This document shows positions 1 through 6,237 of a DNA stretch of 10,293 nucleotides, piece by piece. The stretch covers positions 1-10,293 of the forward strand of contig JBHWOV010000157.1 of assembly GCA_043424535.1 (NCBI GenBank). The letters run 5' to 3'. The notes under the pieces were generated by a model that was not told where the DNA came from, made no database searches, and saw only the letters and a list, made by a program, of their open reading frames with translations. The position numbers and the translations under genes are program-made. Each line of letters opens with the position of its first letter. Position 1 is the stretch's first letter. The DNA is from DSM-111022 sp043424535. GTDB lineage: Bacteria > Bacillota > Bacilli > Lactobacillales > Aerococcaceae.

Positions 1-55
1 AATGTTCTCGTTGTTTGTCATTTAATTGTGCGATATTTTCTTTTAAGTTGGACAA
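1..55 (-). CDS. 5' end of a probable UvrD/Rep-family helicase (PcrA-like), cut by the window edge
   Basis: Only the first 18 codons are inside the window. They read MSNLKENIAQLNDKQREH. The segment LNDKQREH resembles the Q-motif (LNxxQxEAV) that opens PcrA/UvrD helicases just before the Walker A loop. PcrA is a 3'-5' DNA helicase of repair and plasmid replication. The start is taken as TTG at 55-53, because AGGGGG (68-63) lies seven bases upstream. An in-frame ATG at 76-74 lies upstream of that ribosome site and has none of its own. The nearby ATG at 60-58 is out of frame and hits a stop after five codons. The gene follows the PurK-like gene by about 100 bases on the same strand. The family call rests on a short N-terminal stretch, so another protein is possible. 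Confidence 0.45.
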   Translation of the reverse strand, partial: MSNLKENIAQLNDKQREH

Positions 56-62
56 TCCATTT

Positions 63-68
63 CCCCCT
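63..68 (-). promoter_or_regulatory. Ribosome binding site selecting a TTG start
   Basis: AGGGGG on the minus strand, seven bases before the TTG at 55-53. It decides in favour of TTG over the in-frame ATG at 76-74, which would place this site inside the coding region. Confidence 0.5.
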
Positions 69-154
69 GTCATGATTTCTACTCGATATAAAATATGAAT
101 AAATAATAATAGACATTAAACAATGTTCTGCTCAATGCCTATCAATATATCTTC

Positions 155-1276
155 TTAAATAAGTTCTGTTAACTCTATTTGACGCTCGCAGCTTCTTAGT
201 GAGTCTCCGGTAACGATGACTTGCCCTGTGAGATAATCTGGATCATTTCCAATAGGATTAAAGAGTGCAAAGCCCCAGTCTGTGCGCAACATATATTGTG
301 TCAAGACATTTTCACGATTTAATTGTTCGATTGGCAATGCAATCGCTGCTTTGGAACGTATTCTTAATTCTGGCAATGGTAAACCTAATAACCCTCTAGC
401 CGTGGCTTCAAAATGTGAGATGGACATGCTTCCTAGTGTAAATAATGCTTCATCTCTCAGACCAACACTCGCTTCATTAACATAAATAACACCTGCAGAT
501 GTCACAAAGAAACGAATCGTCATTGTTCCTACTAATGATAAATCTTCTACAATCGATTGGCCGATGCGATAAATTTCTTGTTTTATCGGTTCATTAATAT
601 TGGCAGGAAATTGTACTTGTCGTGTTGTTGATGCTTGATCCACAATTTCAAAAATAGGATATAAGAGAATCTCTCCTCTTTCATTGCGTACAGCAGTTAA
701 TGATACTGTTTTTTCAAAAGGAATCCAGGCTTCTAGAATGCATGAGCCATTTGCTAATTTTTCTGCTGCTGCGTCATAATCTTCTTCACTATATAAGATG
801 ACATGGTCTTTTGAATGCGATAAATGTCTTTGTGTTCCTTTAAGAACACATGGAAAGCCTAAATATTCTACCGCTTCTTCAATATCGCCAATATTGGTCA
901 CTAATGAATAAGGTGCAATCAAACAACGATGGCTATCTAGAAAATTCTTTTCAAGCAATCTATCTGTTGTGATTGCCATAAGATTTTCAGATAAACCAAC
1001 ATCCGTAATCGTCGAAACAAATTGATACTGACGATGAGTTAATAAACCCACTTCACTCGTGACTAAATCCACACGACTGGCAAAATATCTTAATGCTTCA
1101 TCATTATATGTCTCAGTCACAGTTTGCCAACTGGCAAATTGTCGCACGGGATTATTCTCATCCAACACCAAACTTGCAACACGATATCCTAATTTGCCAG
1201 CTGCTTGCGCAAGTAATGCTGAGGAAATGCTATTTCCGATGATTCCAATCGTTGATCCTGGTAAATGTCTTTTCAC
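155..1276 (-). CDS. PurK-like ATP-grasp protein with degraded active-site motifs
   Basis: 373 aa, close to the usual length of PurK (N5-carboxyaminoimidazole ribonucleotide synthase, ATP + bicarbonate + AIR). The order of elements follows PurK: an N-terminal nucleotide-fold start (IGIIGNSISSALLAQAAGKLGY, 10-31), DLVTSE at 70-75, TTDRLLEK at 103-110, FPCVLKGTQR at 141-150, IYVNE at 264-268 and a C-terminal GLPLPE at 298-303. Key family signatures are altered. The first glycine loop reads GNSIS instead of GGGQLG. The YDGKGQ ATP loop is replaced around 151-158. The metal-ligand Glu of VExF is Arg255. The AIR-binding PRPHNSGH block after NE is absent (269-283). The second metal-ligand Glu (E268) remains. 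Start is GTG, with a purine-rich site (GGAAAGGGGG) nine bases upstream. No purE, purB or other pur gene is adjacent. I infer a diverged paralog that probably does not make N5-CAIR; its actual role is unknown. Confidence 0.8.
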   Translation of the reverse strand: MKRHLPGSTIGIIGNSISSALLAQAAGKLGYRVASLVLDENNPVRQFASWQTVTETYNDEALRYFASRVDLVTSEVGLLTHRQYQFVSTITDVGLSENLMAITTDRLLEKNFLDSHRCLIAPYSLVTNIGDIEEAVEYLGFPCVLKGTQRHLSHSKDHVILYSEEDYDAAAEKLANGSCILEAWIPFEKTVSLTAVRNERGEILLYPIFEIVDQASTTRQVQFPANINEPIKQEIYRIGQSIVEDLSLVGTMTIRFFVTSAGVIYVNEASVGLRDEALFTLGSMSISHFEATARGLLGLPLPELRIRSKAAIALPIEQLNRENVLTQYMLRTDWGFALFNPIGNDPDYLTGQVIVTGDSLRSCERQIELTELI

Positions 1277-1315
1277 TCAGTGAAGCCCCCTTTCCTTAAT
1301 TGATAGCTACTCAAT

Positions 1316-1324
1316 ATAATACCA
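1316..1324 (-). promoter_or_regulatory. Candidate extended -10 promoter for the PurK-like gene
   Basis: TGGTATTAT on the minus strand fits an extended -10 element (TGn plus TATAAT with one mismatch), about 40 bases before the GTG start. No good -35 hexamer lies 16-18 bases upstream. Because the aldehyde dehydrogenase terminator lies just before it, the PurK-like gene probably needs a promoter here. Confidence 0.35.
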
Positions 1325-1368
1325 TAGTCGACGATTCTTTTCATTTTTTTATCAAAAAAATGCGACTA
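1325..1368. repeat. Bulged inverted repeat between the ALDH terminator and the PurK-like promoter
   Basis: On the plus strand TAGTCG (1325-1330) pairs with CGACTA (1363-1368), and CATTTTTTT (1342-1350) pairs with AAAAAAATG (1354-1362) around a 3-base loop. An unpaired stretch of 11 bases (1331-1341) lies on one side only. The arms are perfect, but the long A/T runs make part of this easy to obtain by chance. It could be a weak secondary hairpin or an operator; nothing decides this. Confidence 0.35.
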
Positions 1369-1402
1369 AAAAAAGACAAACCTTCTTTAAAAGGCTTGTC
1401 TT
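1368..1402 (-). terminator. Rho-independent terminator of the aldehyde dehydrogenase gene
   Basis: On the minus strand a 12-bp stem (AAGACAAGCCTT with AAGGTTTGTCTT, one G-U pair) and a 6-base loop are followed by a run of T residues (1374-1368). It starts about 12 bases after the stop codon of the upstream gene. Confidence 0.9.
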
Positions 1403-1414
1403 CTGTCATCTTAA

Positions 1415-2887
1415 TTAAAACATTCCTGTCGTACCTTCATCTAAATTAATATAAATATTTTTAGCTTGAGTGTACGCATCTAAAATCATTTTATGTGTCT
1501 CACGACCGATACCAGAATCTTTGTAACCACCAAATGGTGTTCCCGCTTCAAAGCTATTATAAGTATTAACCCAAATACGTCCTGTGCGAATGCCACGGGC
1601 TACTTTGAAAGCTGTTCTAATATTTGTCGTCCAAACACCACCTGCTAAACCATAGTCACTATCATTTGCTAATTGAATAACTTCATCAGCATCTTTGAAT
1701 TTAATCACTGTAGCAACTGGGCCAAAAATTTCTTCTTGAGAGACACGCATATCATTTGTTGCACCGAGCAAAGTTGGTTTAAAGAAAGAACCTTCTCCTA
1801 ATGCACCATCTTCGTAGCGTTCTCCGCCTGTTAAGACTTCTGCACCTTCTTCTTTACCGATAGAAATATATTTTTCAATCGTTTCAATTTGATTTTCATT
1901 GACTTGAGCGCCCATTTGCGTATTCTCATCCAATGGATCGCCAACTTGAACTTTTTCAAATGCTTCAATTAATTTCGGCATAAATGTGTCATAAATTGAT
2001 TCTTGAACAAAAATACGTGACCCTGCCGAGCAAACTTGTCCTTGATTAAATAAGATACCTAGTTGAGCTCCTTCGAGTGCTTGGTCCATATCCATATCTT
2101 CGAAGAAGATATTCGCTGACTTTCCACCTAATTCCAAGGTAGCTGGAATCAAATTTTCTGCAGCAGAAATACCTACTTGACGACCAACTTCAGTCGATCC
2201 AGTAAAGGCTAATTTATCTAAACCAGGATGATGTTGTAAATAATCTCCAGATTTTGATCCACGACCTGTCACTAAATTAAAGACACCTTTAGGTAATACA
2301 TCATTTAATATTTTCGCAAATTCTAATACACTGAGTGACGTACTAGAAGATGGACTAAAGACAATCGTATTTCCTGCCGCTAAAGCTGGTGCAATCTTCC
2401 ATGCTGCCATTAAGAATGGGAAATTCCATGGTACAATTTGTCCTACAACACCAATAGGCTCTCTAATAATTAACGACATTGTCTGGTCATCCAACATTTT
2501 CACTGTATCTTCTTCGCTCCGAATAACTCCAGCGAAATAGCGGAAATGATCAATTGCAAGTGGAATATCTGCGCCTGTTGTTTCACGGATTGGTTTACCA
2601 TTATCCGTTGATTCAACCGTCGCAAAGAAATCTAATTTTTCTTCAATACGATCTGCAATTTCTAATAAAATACTTGAGCGTTCTTTTACATCACTTCGTC
2701 CCCAAGTTTTAAATGCTTCCTGTGCCGCTTTGACGGCTGCATCGACATCATCATTTGTCGCATCGATAATTGTCGAGATTTTCTCTCCTGTTGCAGGATT
2801 ATAGACATCTATTGTTTCATTACCAGTACCATTGGTCCATTCGCCATCAATTAGTAATTGATATTGTTCAGCAATCTCTACAGTCAT
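1415..2887 (-). CDS. NAD-type aldehyde dehydrogenase (AldA-like)
   Basis: 490 aa, full length for the ALDH superfamily; oxidises an aldehyde to the acid with NAD(P), probably as a soluble oligomer. Visible catalytic elements are PWNF with Asn155, the general base Glu252 in LELGG, the nucleophile Cys286 in NQGQVCSAGS, and Glu386 in EEIFGP. PFGGYKDSGIGRE (451-463) is the usual C-terminal signature. The Lys that normally contacts the coenzyme ribose (xKPS) is Ser178 (FSPSSSTSLS). From memory, staphylococcal AldA proteins also lack this Lys, so it seems to be a subfamily trait. The overall pattern (LGILFNQGQVCSAGSR, RTGRIWVNTYN) fits that group; the substrate cannot be fixed and acetaldehyde or another short aldehyde is plausible. 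Start is ATG with AAGGAG (2900-2895) seven bases upstream. It has its own promoter, cre box and terminator, so it is probably monocistronic. Confidence 0.93.
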   Translation of the reverse strand: MTVEIAEQYQLLIDGEWTNGTGNETIDVYNPATGEKISTIIDATNDDVDAAVKAAQEAFKTWGRSDVKERSSILLEIADRIEEKLDFFATVESTDNGKPIRETTGADIPLAIDHFRYFAGVIRSEEDTVKMLDDQTMSLIIREPIGVVGQIVPWNFPFLMAAWKIAPALAAGNTIVFSPSSSTSLSVLEFAKILNDVLPKGVFNLVTGRGSKSGDYLQHHPGLDKLAFTGSTEVGRQVGISAAENLIPATLELGGKSANIFFEDMDMDQALEGAQLGILFNQGQVCSAGSRIFVQESIYDTFMPKLIEAFEKVQVGDPLDENTQMGAQVNENQIETIEKYISIGKEEGAEVLTGGERYEDGALGEGSFFKPTLLGATNDMRVSQEEIFGPVATVIKFKDADEVIQLANDSDYGLAGGVWTTNIRTAFKVARGIRTGRIWVNTYNSFEAGTPFGGYKDSGIGRETHKMILDAYTQAKNIYINLDEGTTGMF

Positions 2888-2917
2888 CCTACCACTCCTT
2901 ATTATATTCTTAACTTC

Positions 2918-2946
2918 ATTTTATATGTTAATGACACCGTTTACAA
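2918..2946 (-). promoter_or_regulatory. Promoter of the aldehyde dehydrogenase gene
   Basis: TTGTAA (2946-2941), a 17-base spacer and TAAAAT (2923-2918) form a reasonable sigma-A promoter about 30 bases before the start codon. A shifted -10 choice (TATAAA, 2925-2920) is also possible. Confidence 0.6.
2932..2945 (-). promoter_or_regulatory. cre box (CcpA site) over the -35 region of the aldehyde dehydrogenase promoter
   Basis: TGTAAACGGTGTCA matches the cre consensus TGTAANCGNTNACA at all but one defined position. It overlaps the -35 element and spacer, a position that would block RNA polymerase, so CcpA repression in the presence of a preferred sugar is the likely effect. Confidence 0.65.
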
Positions 2947-3001
2947 CAAAGTTGCTCATCATTTTCTAATTTATAGACTTATTTTTCCCTATTTTTAGAA
3001 A

Positions 3002-3904
3002 TTAACGATTTACCGAACGTCCCATTCGAGATAAGGTATGACGTTTTCCTCGAATAGCTACACTCATATGATAAATATTTTCAACCGGCAGTAACCAAGC
3101 ATTCCCTCCATCTCCGATATGTTGAATATCTGCTCCAGCTACCTTCGCATCCAAAGCTAAGCGACGAATTGTCTGAGGATCTGCTCCTTCTTGACTCGTA
3201 CCAATGGCTGTCATCACTAAACAATTTTTTCTATGCGCATAATCAATTATGTCATAAATCATTGCTGGACGTATTCCAGGGACAGAACCAATCGCTGGAA
3301 TCATTAAGACATCGGGTTCTGCATCAATAATATTTTTCGCTATTTCTAAGGTGATGACTGGTTCAGCAACACCTGCAGAATGCATTTTTCCTGCAATAAT
3401 CATGCCTTCAAAATGTTTCCGTGCTAAATGTATCGAATCAATGATGGTTTCATTCGATACACCAGCCGCTGGATTCCCTGTCAAACAAATCATATCAAGA
3501 CTTAATTGGTTGGCTTTTTTGAATGTTTCAATCGTTGCTTTTCTCCCATTCGCTATTTCTTTACGACTCTCCATCATCGCCACTTCTTCAGATACGGGTT
3601 CTAAATTTACACCAATCGGTCTTCCGGTTAAATCTTTTAAAAGATTCGCAAAATCTTTTGCCTGTTCTTTATTTAAACCACTGATGATAGGATTAAACAA
3701 ATCCACTTCATTCAGTAAAATTAAATCCGCTCCAAAACTTGCTGCTAATTCAGCATTCGTAATATCAGAGATATTGGCAGTTGGAACGACAATATTTTCT
3801 GATAAAATAATCCTTCCCTCACTACTACGAATACTTTCAATGAGTTCGGTACGATTATAATTTTTAATTTCTGATGGATTTGCAGATAATAATCTTGTAA
3901 CCAT
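3002..3904 (-). CDS. TIM-barrel-like protein of unknown function (DUF7916-type)
   Basis: 300 aa, predicted soluble. The pattern of short hydrophobic strands alternating with helices suggests a (beta/alpha)8 barrel. Motifs include FGADLILLN (57-65), TGNPAAG (142-148), IIAGK (169-173), PAIGSVPG (203-210), TAIGTSQEGAD (232-242), HIGDGG (262-267) and a basic C-terminus IRGKRHTLSRM (284-294). From memory this fits the DUF7916 family, often mislabelled 'haloacid dehalogenase-like hydrolase' or 'PEP phosphonomutase', which recurs beside PTS genes; I cannot run the search. No reaction is assigned. The ATG at 3904 is preferred over the in-frame TTG at 3919, because the ribosome site lies between them. 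It follows nagE by 46 bases, with a terminator in the gap and no room for a full promoter outside nagE, so it is likely expressed by read-through. A role in amino-sugar metabolism is an inference from context. Confidence 0.75.
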   Translation of the reverse strand: MVTRLLSANPSEIKNYNRTELIESIRSSEGRIILSENIVVPTANISDITNAELAASFGADLILLNEVDLFNPIISGLNKEQAKDFANLLKDLTGRPIGVNLEPVSEEVAMMESRKEIANGRKATIETFKKANQLSLDMICLTGNPAAGVSNETIIDSIHLARKHFEGMIIAGKMHSAGVAEPVITLEIAKNIIDAEPDVLMIPAIGSVPGIRPAMIYDIIDYAHRKNCLVMTAIGTSQEGADPQTIRRLALDAKVAGADIQHIGDGGNAWLLPVENIYHMSVAIRGKRHTLSRMGRSVNR

Positions 3905-3909
3905 TTTTT

Positions 3910-3916
3910 CTCCTTT
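3910..3916 (-). promoter_or_regulatory. Ribosome binding site that fixes the start of the DUF7916-type gene
   Basis: AAAGGAG on the minus strand, five bases before the ATG at 3904-3902. The longer reading frame from TTG (3919-3917) would contain this site as its codons 2-4, so the shorter start is chosen. Confidence 0.8.
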
Positions 3917-3917
3917 C

Positions 3918-3946
3918 AAAAAAAGCTCCCTAAAATTGGGAGCTTT
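3918..3946 (-). terminator. Intrinsic terminator/attenuator between nagE and the DUF7916-type gene
   Basis: On the minus strand a 9-bp perfect stem (AAAGCTCCC with GGGAGCTTT, 7-base loop) is followed by seven T residues (3924-3918). It begins four bases after the nagE stop codon and its T run touches the ribosome site of the next gene. It should end most transcripts after nagE and let a fraction continue. A ribosome stopped at the nagE stop codon would overlap the first arm of the stem. Confidence 0.85.
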
Positions 3947-3950
3947 GTTC

Positions 3951-5936
3951 TTATTTTACGTCAATTTCATAGACAGTATCACCAGAAGTCACATGATTTT
4001 CTTGATTAATATTTACAATGTTATAATCTACGCCATTCGTGACTACGAGTGGTGTAACGAGAGAGTATCCTTGATCAGCAATCAATTCAATATCGATAGT
4101 TCCTAAATAGTCTCCAATCGATACTTTATCTCCTTCATTGACATCAATTTTAAAACCTTGTCCTTCTAACTCTACTGTATTCAATCCCATATGCATTAAT
4201 AATTCAGCACCATTTTCGGCTTTAAAACCAATCGCATGTTTTGTTGGGAAAACGGTCATTATCTCACCATTAACTGGCGAAACGATTTGACCATCTGATG
4301 GTTTAATCGCAATTCCTTCTCCTAATGCTTTTGAACTAAAGGCTGGATCTTCAACATCTTCTAATTGAACAATTTCACCCGTCAACGGACTTCCGATAAG
4401 TTGGGTAGCAATATGATTCGTTACTTGTTTCTCTGTTGGTGTATTAGTCATTTGTGTGGTGTCATGAACTGTCGCTTGTTGATTATTTAATTGACTTAAT
4501 TCATCCGCCACAAATTGAACATTCGTTCCGATGATTACTTGAAGATTTCTGTTATCTAATACACGAACACCAGAAACACCGGCTGCTTGAATTCTTCCTC
4601 GGTCAACAATCCCCGTATCATTTAATTCTAAACGTAAGCGTGTGGCACAATTATTAACGGCTTGAATATTTTCAGAGCCACCAATTGCTTGATAAATTTC
4701 ATGCGCCATCACAGCATTAGGTCCCTTTTCAGATACCCCATTAGATTGATCAGAGGTTGTCGCATCATTTTCTAGCACTTCGCCACGACCCGGAGTATTT
4801 AAATTGAAATGTTTAATCATCCAATCAAAGATAACAAAATATAATACAGCGAATACTAATCCCATGACTAATAACATCCATGTATTATTCGCTAAAGGCA
4901 TCCGCCAAGATGCAATCAAATCAATAAGCCCTGCTGAAAATGAAAATCCTGCAGTCGCATTAAGTGATGAAGCAACAAATAAAGAAATCCCTGTTAATAG
5001 CGCATGAACAAAATATAATGATGGCGCTACAAACATAAATGAAAATTCTAATGGTTCCGTAATACCTGTCGCAAATGAAGCAATAGCTCCTGCGATTAAT
5101 AAGGCTTTCGCTTGCCCTTTCAATTCGGGTTTCGCATTTTTAATCATTGCCATCGCTGCCGCTGGTAAGCCAAACATCATAATAGGGAAGAAACCAGCTT
5201 GATACATCCCTGTCACACCTTGTGTTCCAGTAGACGCCCAGAAATTCCCAATGTCATTAATTCCGATGGTGTCAAACCAAAAAATATTATTCAATGCATG
5301 GTGCAGACCTGTTGGAATCAATAATCGATTTAAAAAACCAAATAATCCTGCTCCTAAAGCACCGAGCCCTGCAATTGAAGTTCCCAAAGCTGTTAGCAAT
5401 CCATATAGTGCTGGCCAAATAAAATATAATACAATCGCAATAAGCACGGAGACCACGGCAGTAACAATGGCAACCGAACGTCTCCCACTAAAGAATGCTA
5501 GCCATTGTGGCAATTCTGTTTTGTGGAATCGATTATAAGCCCATCCAGCAGTGACTCCCGAAATAATTCCGATAAAGACATTTTTCACTGCGCCAAAGGC
5601 AGGATTGATTTGCTCCACTGGAACATTTTGAATAACAGCTAATTTTTCTGGATTCAATAAAGTCGTAATCATCAAGAATGAAACCAAGCCAGCTAAACCT
5701 GCGGTCCCATTATTATCACTGGCAAATCCTACGGCTACTCCGACAGCAAATAAAATAGGTAAATTATCAATAACGACAAGTCCTGCTTGAACTAAAAATA
5801 CAGCAATACTATTATCAGACCCCGCTAAAGCTTGTGGATCCAACCCATATCCTACCGCCATAAATAGAGCGGCTACAACAAGGACGGAAACTGGTAACAT
5901 TAATGATGAACCAAGTTTTTGTAAATTTTTATACAT
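3951..5936 (-). CDS. nagE: PTS permease IICBA, N-acetylglucosamine type (NagE-like)
   Basis: 661 aa, close to E. coli NagE (about 650). It imports and phosphorylates a sugar at the membrane using phosphate from HPr. Domain order is IIC (1-about 380, many membrane helices), IIB (about 407-480) and IIA (about 515-661), joined by polar linkers. IIC carries LLIPTGLHHALN (205-216), GFFPIMMFGLP (248-258) and the substrate-site motif GITEPLEF (291-298). IIB carries the phospho-Cys430 in CATRLR. IIA carries His567 and the phospho-acceptor His582 in LLMHMGLNTVEL. The IIC segments resemble NagE more than glucose or maltose permeases as I recall them, hence GlcNAc; glucose or a mixed specificity is not excluded. 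Start is ATG with AAAGGGG six bases upstream; an ATG five bases earlier is out of frame. It heads the transcript from the promoter at 6057-6030, with a cre box at the transcription start. Confidence 0.9.
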   Translation of the reverse strand: MYKNLQKLGSSLMLPVSVLVVAALFMAVGYGLDPQALAGSDNSIAVFLVQAGLVVIDNLPILFAVGVAVGFASDNNGTAGLAGLVSFLMITTLLNPEKLAVIQNVPVEQINPAFGAVKNVFIGIISGVTAGWAYNRFHKTELPQWLAFFSGRRSVAIVTAVVSVLIAIVLYFIWPALYGLLTALGTSIAGLGALGAGLFGFLNRLLIPTGLHHALNNIFWFDTIGINDIGNFWASTGTQGVTGMYQAGFFPIMMFGLPAAAMAMIKNAKPELKGQAKALLIAGAIASFATGITEPLEFSFMFVAPSLYFVHALLTGISLFVASSLNATAGFSFSAGLIDLIASWRMPLANNTWMLLVMGLVFAVLYFVIFDWMIKHFNLNTPGRGEVLENDATTSDQSNGVSEKGPNAVMAHEIYQAIGGSENIQAVNNCATRLRLELNDTGIVDRGRIQAAGVSGVRVLDNRNLQVIIGTNVQFVADELSQLNNQQATVHDTTQMTNTPTEKQVTNHIATQLIGSPLTGEIVQLEDVEDPAFSSKALGEGIAIKPSDGQIVSPVNGEIMTVFPTKHAIGFKAENGAELLMHMGLNTVELEGQGFKIDVNEGDKVSIGDYLGTIDIELIADQGYSLVTPLVVTNGVDYNIVNINQENHVTSGDTVYEIDVK

Positions 5937-6008
5937 GACATGCCCCTTTCTGTTGGCAAAGTATCAAAAACACATTATGATTGCTCTCGTCTCTCTCCTT
6001 TCTTAAAA

Positions 6009-6022
6009 TGTGAGCGATTACT
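6009..6022 (-). promoter_or_regulatory. cre box (CcpA site) at the nagE transcription start
   Basis: AGTAATCGCTCACA matches TGTAANCGNTNACA at every defined position except the first base. It lies just downstream of the predicted start of transcription (about 6023), a location typical of CcpA repression. Confidence 0.7.
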
Positions 6023-6029
6023 TTCTTTT

Positions 6030-6057
6030 ATTTTACTCTTCAACCATTCGTTGTCAA
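6030..6057 (-). promoter_or_regulatory. nagE promoter
   Basis: TTGACA (6057-6052, perfect -35), a 16-base spacer and TAAAAT (6035-6030, one mismatch). It lies directly after the T run of the upstream terminator and gives a leader of about 85 bases. Confidence 0.75.
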
Positions 6058-6058
6058 T

Positions 6059-6113
6059 AAAAAATAGGCCTAGTAATTGTCTGTCAATGTAATATTGACG
6101 ACTTTACCGGCCT
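6059..6113 (-). terminator. Long imperfect hairpin terminator after the GH73 gene
   Basis: On the minus strand AGGCC (6113-6109) pairs with GGCCT (6070-6066). Inside this are GGTAA/TTACT, GTC/GAC and GTCAAT/ATTGAC, separated by single-base bulges and one small internal loop, about 19 bp in all with a 5-base loop. It is followed by TATTTTTT. It ends the HTH-GH73 transcript, and its T run abuts the nagE -35 box. Confidence 0.75.
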
Positions 6114-6186
6114 TAATTTGTTATTACGATAATATTTCCTTATTCCATCTATAATCTCTGAATTATCTAAGTGATTGTATTTCATC

Positions 6187-6223
6187 ATAAAATATTTTCG
6201 CCATGCACAAAATAAAATATTTT
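6187..6223. repeat. Direct repeat of ATAAAATATTTT
   Basis: Two identical 12-base copies (6187-6198 and 6212-6223), 25 bases start to start. Each contains the palindrome AAAATATTTT. They lie just after the GH73 stop codon. The low complexity makes chance plausible. Confidence 0.5.
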
Positions 6224-6237
6224 GATAAGTGCAACAC

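Larger units (their letters stand above)
5937..6237. other. Intergenic region between nagE and the GH73 gene
   Basis: 301 bases with no supported gene. From high to low coordinates it holds an AT-rich stretch with a repeated 12-mer, the long hairpin terminator of the upstream operon, the nagE promoter, a cre box and a purine-rich 5' leader of about 85 bases. The leader contains AAAGGAG near 6002-5996 with no start codon at a suitable distance. The first ATG after it opens only a three-residue frame. Confidence 0.7.

Noticed and set aside
2962..3001. Terminator after the DUF7916-type gene
   Set aside because: Only a 7-bp AT arm pair (TTTCTAA/TTAGAAA) with a loop of over 20 bases is present and no T run follows, so it is too weak to call.
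3351..3860. Plus-strand open frame of 169 codons opposite the DUF7916-type gene
   Set aside because: It lies wholly within a well-supported minus-strand gene, has no ribosome site or recognisable motif, and reflects codon bias of the opposite strand.
3905..3919. Longer N-terminus of the DUF7916-type protein from a TTG at 3919
   Set aside because: The five extra codons consist largely of the ribosome binding site AAAGGAG that serves the ATG at 3904.
5251..5538. Plus-strand open frame opposite nagE
   Set aside because: It is antisense to conserved IIC membrane segments, with no independent coding evidence. Other plus-strand frames (282-485, 1059-1283, 4804-5007, 6222-6443, 7756-8049) were rejected for the same reason.
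5937..6005. Leader peptide or antiterminator element in the nagE 5' leader
   Set aside because: The AAAGGAG-like site has no start codon at a workable distance, the next ATG opens only three codons, and no RAT/terminator pair as used by BglG-type regulators is visible.
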